DNA of 6,080 bases from Bifidobacterium breve (GTDB lineage: Bacteria > Actinomycetota > Actinomycetes > S36-B12): the NCBI GenBank assembly GCA_943328365.2, contig CALPZT020000105.1, positions 1-6,080 of the forward strand, given 5' to 3'. Below the pieces are notes generated by a model that had not been told where the DNA came from, searched no databases, and saw nothing but the letters and a program-made list of their open reading frames with translations. The position numbers were made by a program, and so were the translations under genes. Positions 5,054 through 6,080 of this stretch are shown one piece after another; positions within the stretch are counted from its first letter, which is position 1, and the number at the start of each line of letters is the position of its first letter.

Positions 5054-6080
5054 TCAGAGCTTCTCGACGGGCGCGTAGCGAAGGAGCAGGCGCTTCACGC
5101 CTGAAGCGCCGAAGTCGATCGTCGCATCGGCCTTCTCCCCCACGCCTGCGGTCGAGACCACCGTGCCGAGGCCGAACTTCTCGTGGGTCACGCGATCACC
5201 CGCCGTGAGCGAGACCACCGGGCCGGCGCCCACGCTGCGATCACCGAGCCGCAGAGCGGCACTGCTGCTCGAGGGCGATGAGCCGTAGCCGCCCGCTGAT
5301 GCCGGACGAGTCATCGGCTCCTCACGACGCCAATCGAGAATCTCGGCCGGGATCTCGTCGAAGAATCTGGACGGCGGGTTGAACGCCGGGGAGCCCCATG
5401 CCGAGCGCATGACCGAGCGACTGAGGTACAGCCGCTCACGCGCGCGAGTGATGCCGACATACGCAAGCCGCCGCTCCTCCTCGAGCTCCTTGGGATCGCC
5501 GAGCGAGCGCATGTGCGGGAAGACGCCGTCCTCCATGCCTGTGAGGAACACGACGGGGAACTCCAGACCCTTCGCGGTGTGGAGCGTCATGAGCGTCACG
5601 ACGCCACCTGCCGCATCCGCATCGGGGATGTCATCGGAGTCGGCCACGAGCGATACCCGCTCGAGGAAGTCGATGAGCGTGCCCTCGGGGTTGTCATTCG
5701 TGAACTCCTGGGCTACCGATTCGAGTTCGGCGAGGTTCTCGACCCGGGTTTCATCCTGCGGATCAGCCGAGGACTGCAGTTCGGCGAGATAGCCACTCTG
5801 CTCGAGAATCGCCTGCAGCACCGTGGCGGGATCAGCGCCGGATTCGACGAGCGTGCGCAGATCGGTCATGAGCTGGACGAAACCGGTGATGCTCGCCAGC
5901 GACCTCGTCGCGATGCCGGGTGCCTCGGACGCGCGCTCGAGCGCCTCGTTGAAGCCGATGCGCTCGCGCTGGCTGAAGGCATCGACCATGGCCTCAGCCC
6001 GCTCGCCGATGCCGCGTTTGGGAACGTTGAGCACTCGGCGCAGCGACACCTCGTCGGTCGGGTTGGCAAGAGCCCTCAGG
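5054..6080 (-). CDS. pcrA: ATP-dependent 3'-5' DNA helicase PcrA/UvrD, C-terminal part (runs off right edge)
   Basis: The frame is open to the window edge. The first visible residues (LRALANPTDEVSLRRVLNVPKRGIG) are the interior of a UvrD-type superfamily 1 helicase, so the GTG at 6049-6047 is an internal valine and the true start lies outside, some 400-500 codons further. Motif V TLHTAKGLEFPVVFLTG is encoded at 5588-5537 approximately, and motif VI EERRLAYVGITRAR at about 5479-5438, including the arginine that contacts ATP. A Gly/Ser-rich linker (about 5293-5240) follows. The final 50 residues (GDRVTHEKFGLGTVVS to the end) form the C-terminal Tudor-like module known in PcrA/UvrD to bind RNA polymerase, which favours PcrA over RecB-like or UvrD2-type relatives. 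Known role: DNA repair, replication restart and transcription-coupled processes. It ends with TGA 29 nt before glycerate kinase. Confidence 0.96.
   Translation of the reverse strand, partial: LRALANPTDEVSLRRVLNVPKRGIGERAEAMVDAFSQRERIGFNEALERASEAPGIATRSLASITGFVQLMTDLRTLVESGADPATVLQAILEQSGYLAELQSSADPQDETRVENLAELESVAQEFTNDNPEGTLIDFLERVSLVADSDDIPDADAAGGVVTLMTLHTAKGLEFPVVFLTGMEDGVFPHMRSLGDPKELEEERRLAYVGITRARERLYLSRSVMRSAWGSPAFNPPSRFFDEIPAEILDWRREEPMTRPASAGGYGSSPSSSSAALRLGDRSVGAGPVVSLTAGDRVTHEKFGLGTVVSTAGVGEKADATIDFGASGVKRLLLRYAPVEKL

Overview
The window is GC-rich chromosomal DNA with tightly packed genes, GTG starts and purine-rich Shine-Dalgarno sites. The proteins (PcrA-type helicase with the actinobacterial C-terminal tail, actinobacterial-style SucCD, an IcmB-like B12 subunit and an actinobacterial lipase-like hydrolase) point to an actinomycete. 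I cannot name the genus. From memory, Streptomyces carries pcrA, a small isobutyryl-CoA mutase subunit (icmB) and sucCD close together, so this looks like a conserved core neighbourhood rather than an island. I saw no mobile-element, CRISPR, rRNA or tRNA signature.

Layout from the right edge to the left. (1) 6080-5054, minus: the C-terminal part of the UvrD/PcrA DNA helicase, cut by the window edge. (2) 5024-3909, minus: glycerate kinase, 29 nt downstream of pcrA and probably co-transcribed with it. (3) 3066-3998, plus: an alpha/beta hydrolase of the esterase/lipase type. It is the only plus-strand gene and its 3' end overlaps the glycerate kinase 3' end by 90 nt. (4) 2914-3065: a divergent intergenic region with a TATGAT -10 box so close to the hydrolase GTG that the transcript would be leaderless, plus an 11-bp palindrome. 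(5) 2913-2515, minus: a stand-alone B12-binding mutase subunit. (6) 2442-1255 and 1243-371, minus: sucC and sucD. (7) 344-1, minus: the N-terminal 114 codons of a TauE/SafE-family membrane exporter, continuing past the left edge.

The B12-subunit, sucC, sucD and exporter genes are in line on one strand with gaps of 72, 11 and 26 nt, so at least sucC-sucD-exporter is probably one transcript and the B12 gene may lead it. Functionally, a B12-dependent acyl-CoA mutase feeds branched or odd-chain acyl-CoA carbon to succinyl-CoA, which succinyl-CoA synthetase converts to succinate with nucleotide triphosphate formation. The mutase's catalytic subunit is not in the window. Glycerate kinase sends glycerate into lower glycolysis. 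The long open frames opposite sucD, sucC, the hydrolase and glycerate kinase are GC-driven shadows. I do not see a previously undescribed system; the points worth a second look are the leaderless start, the convergent coding overlap and the B12-sucCD-exporter arrangement.
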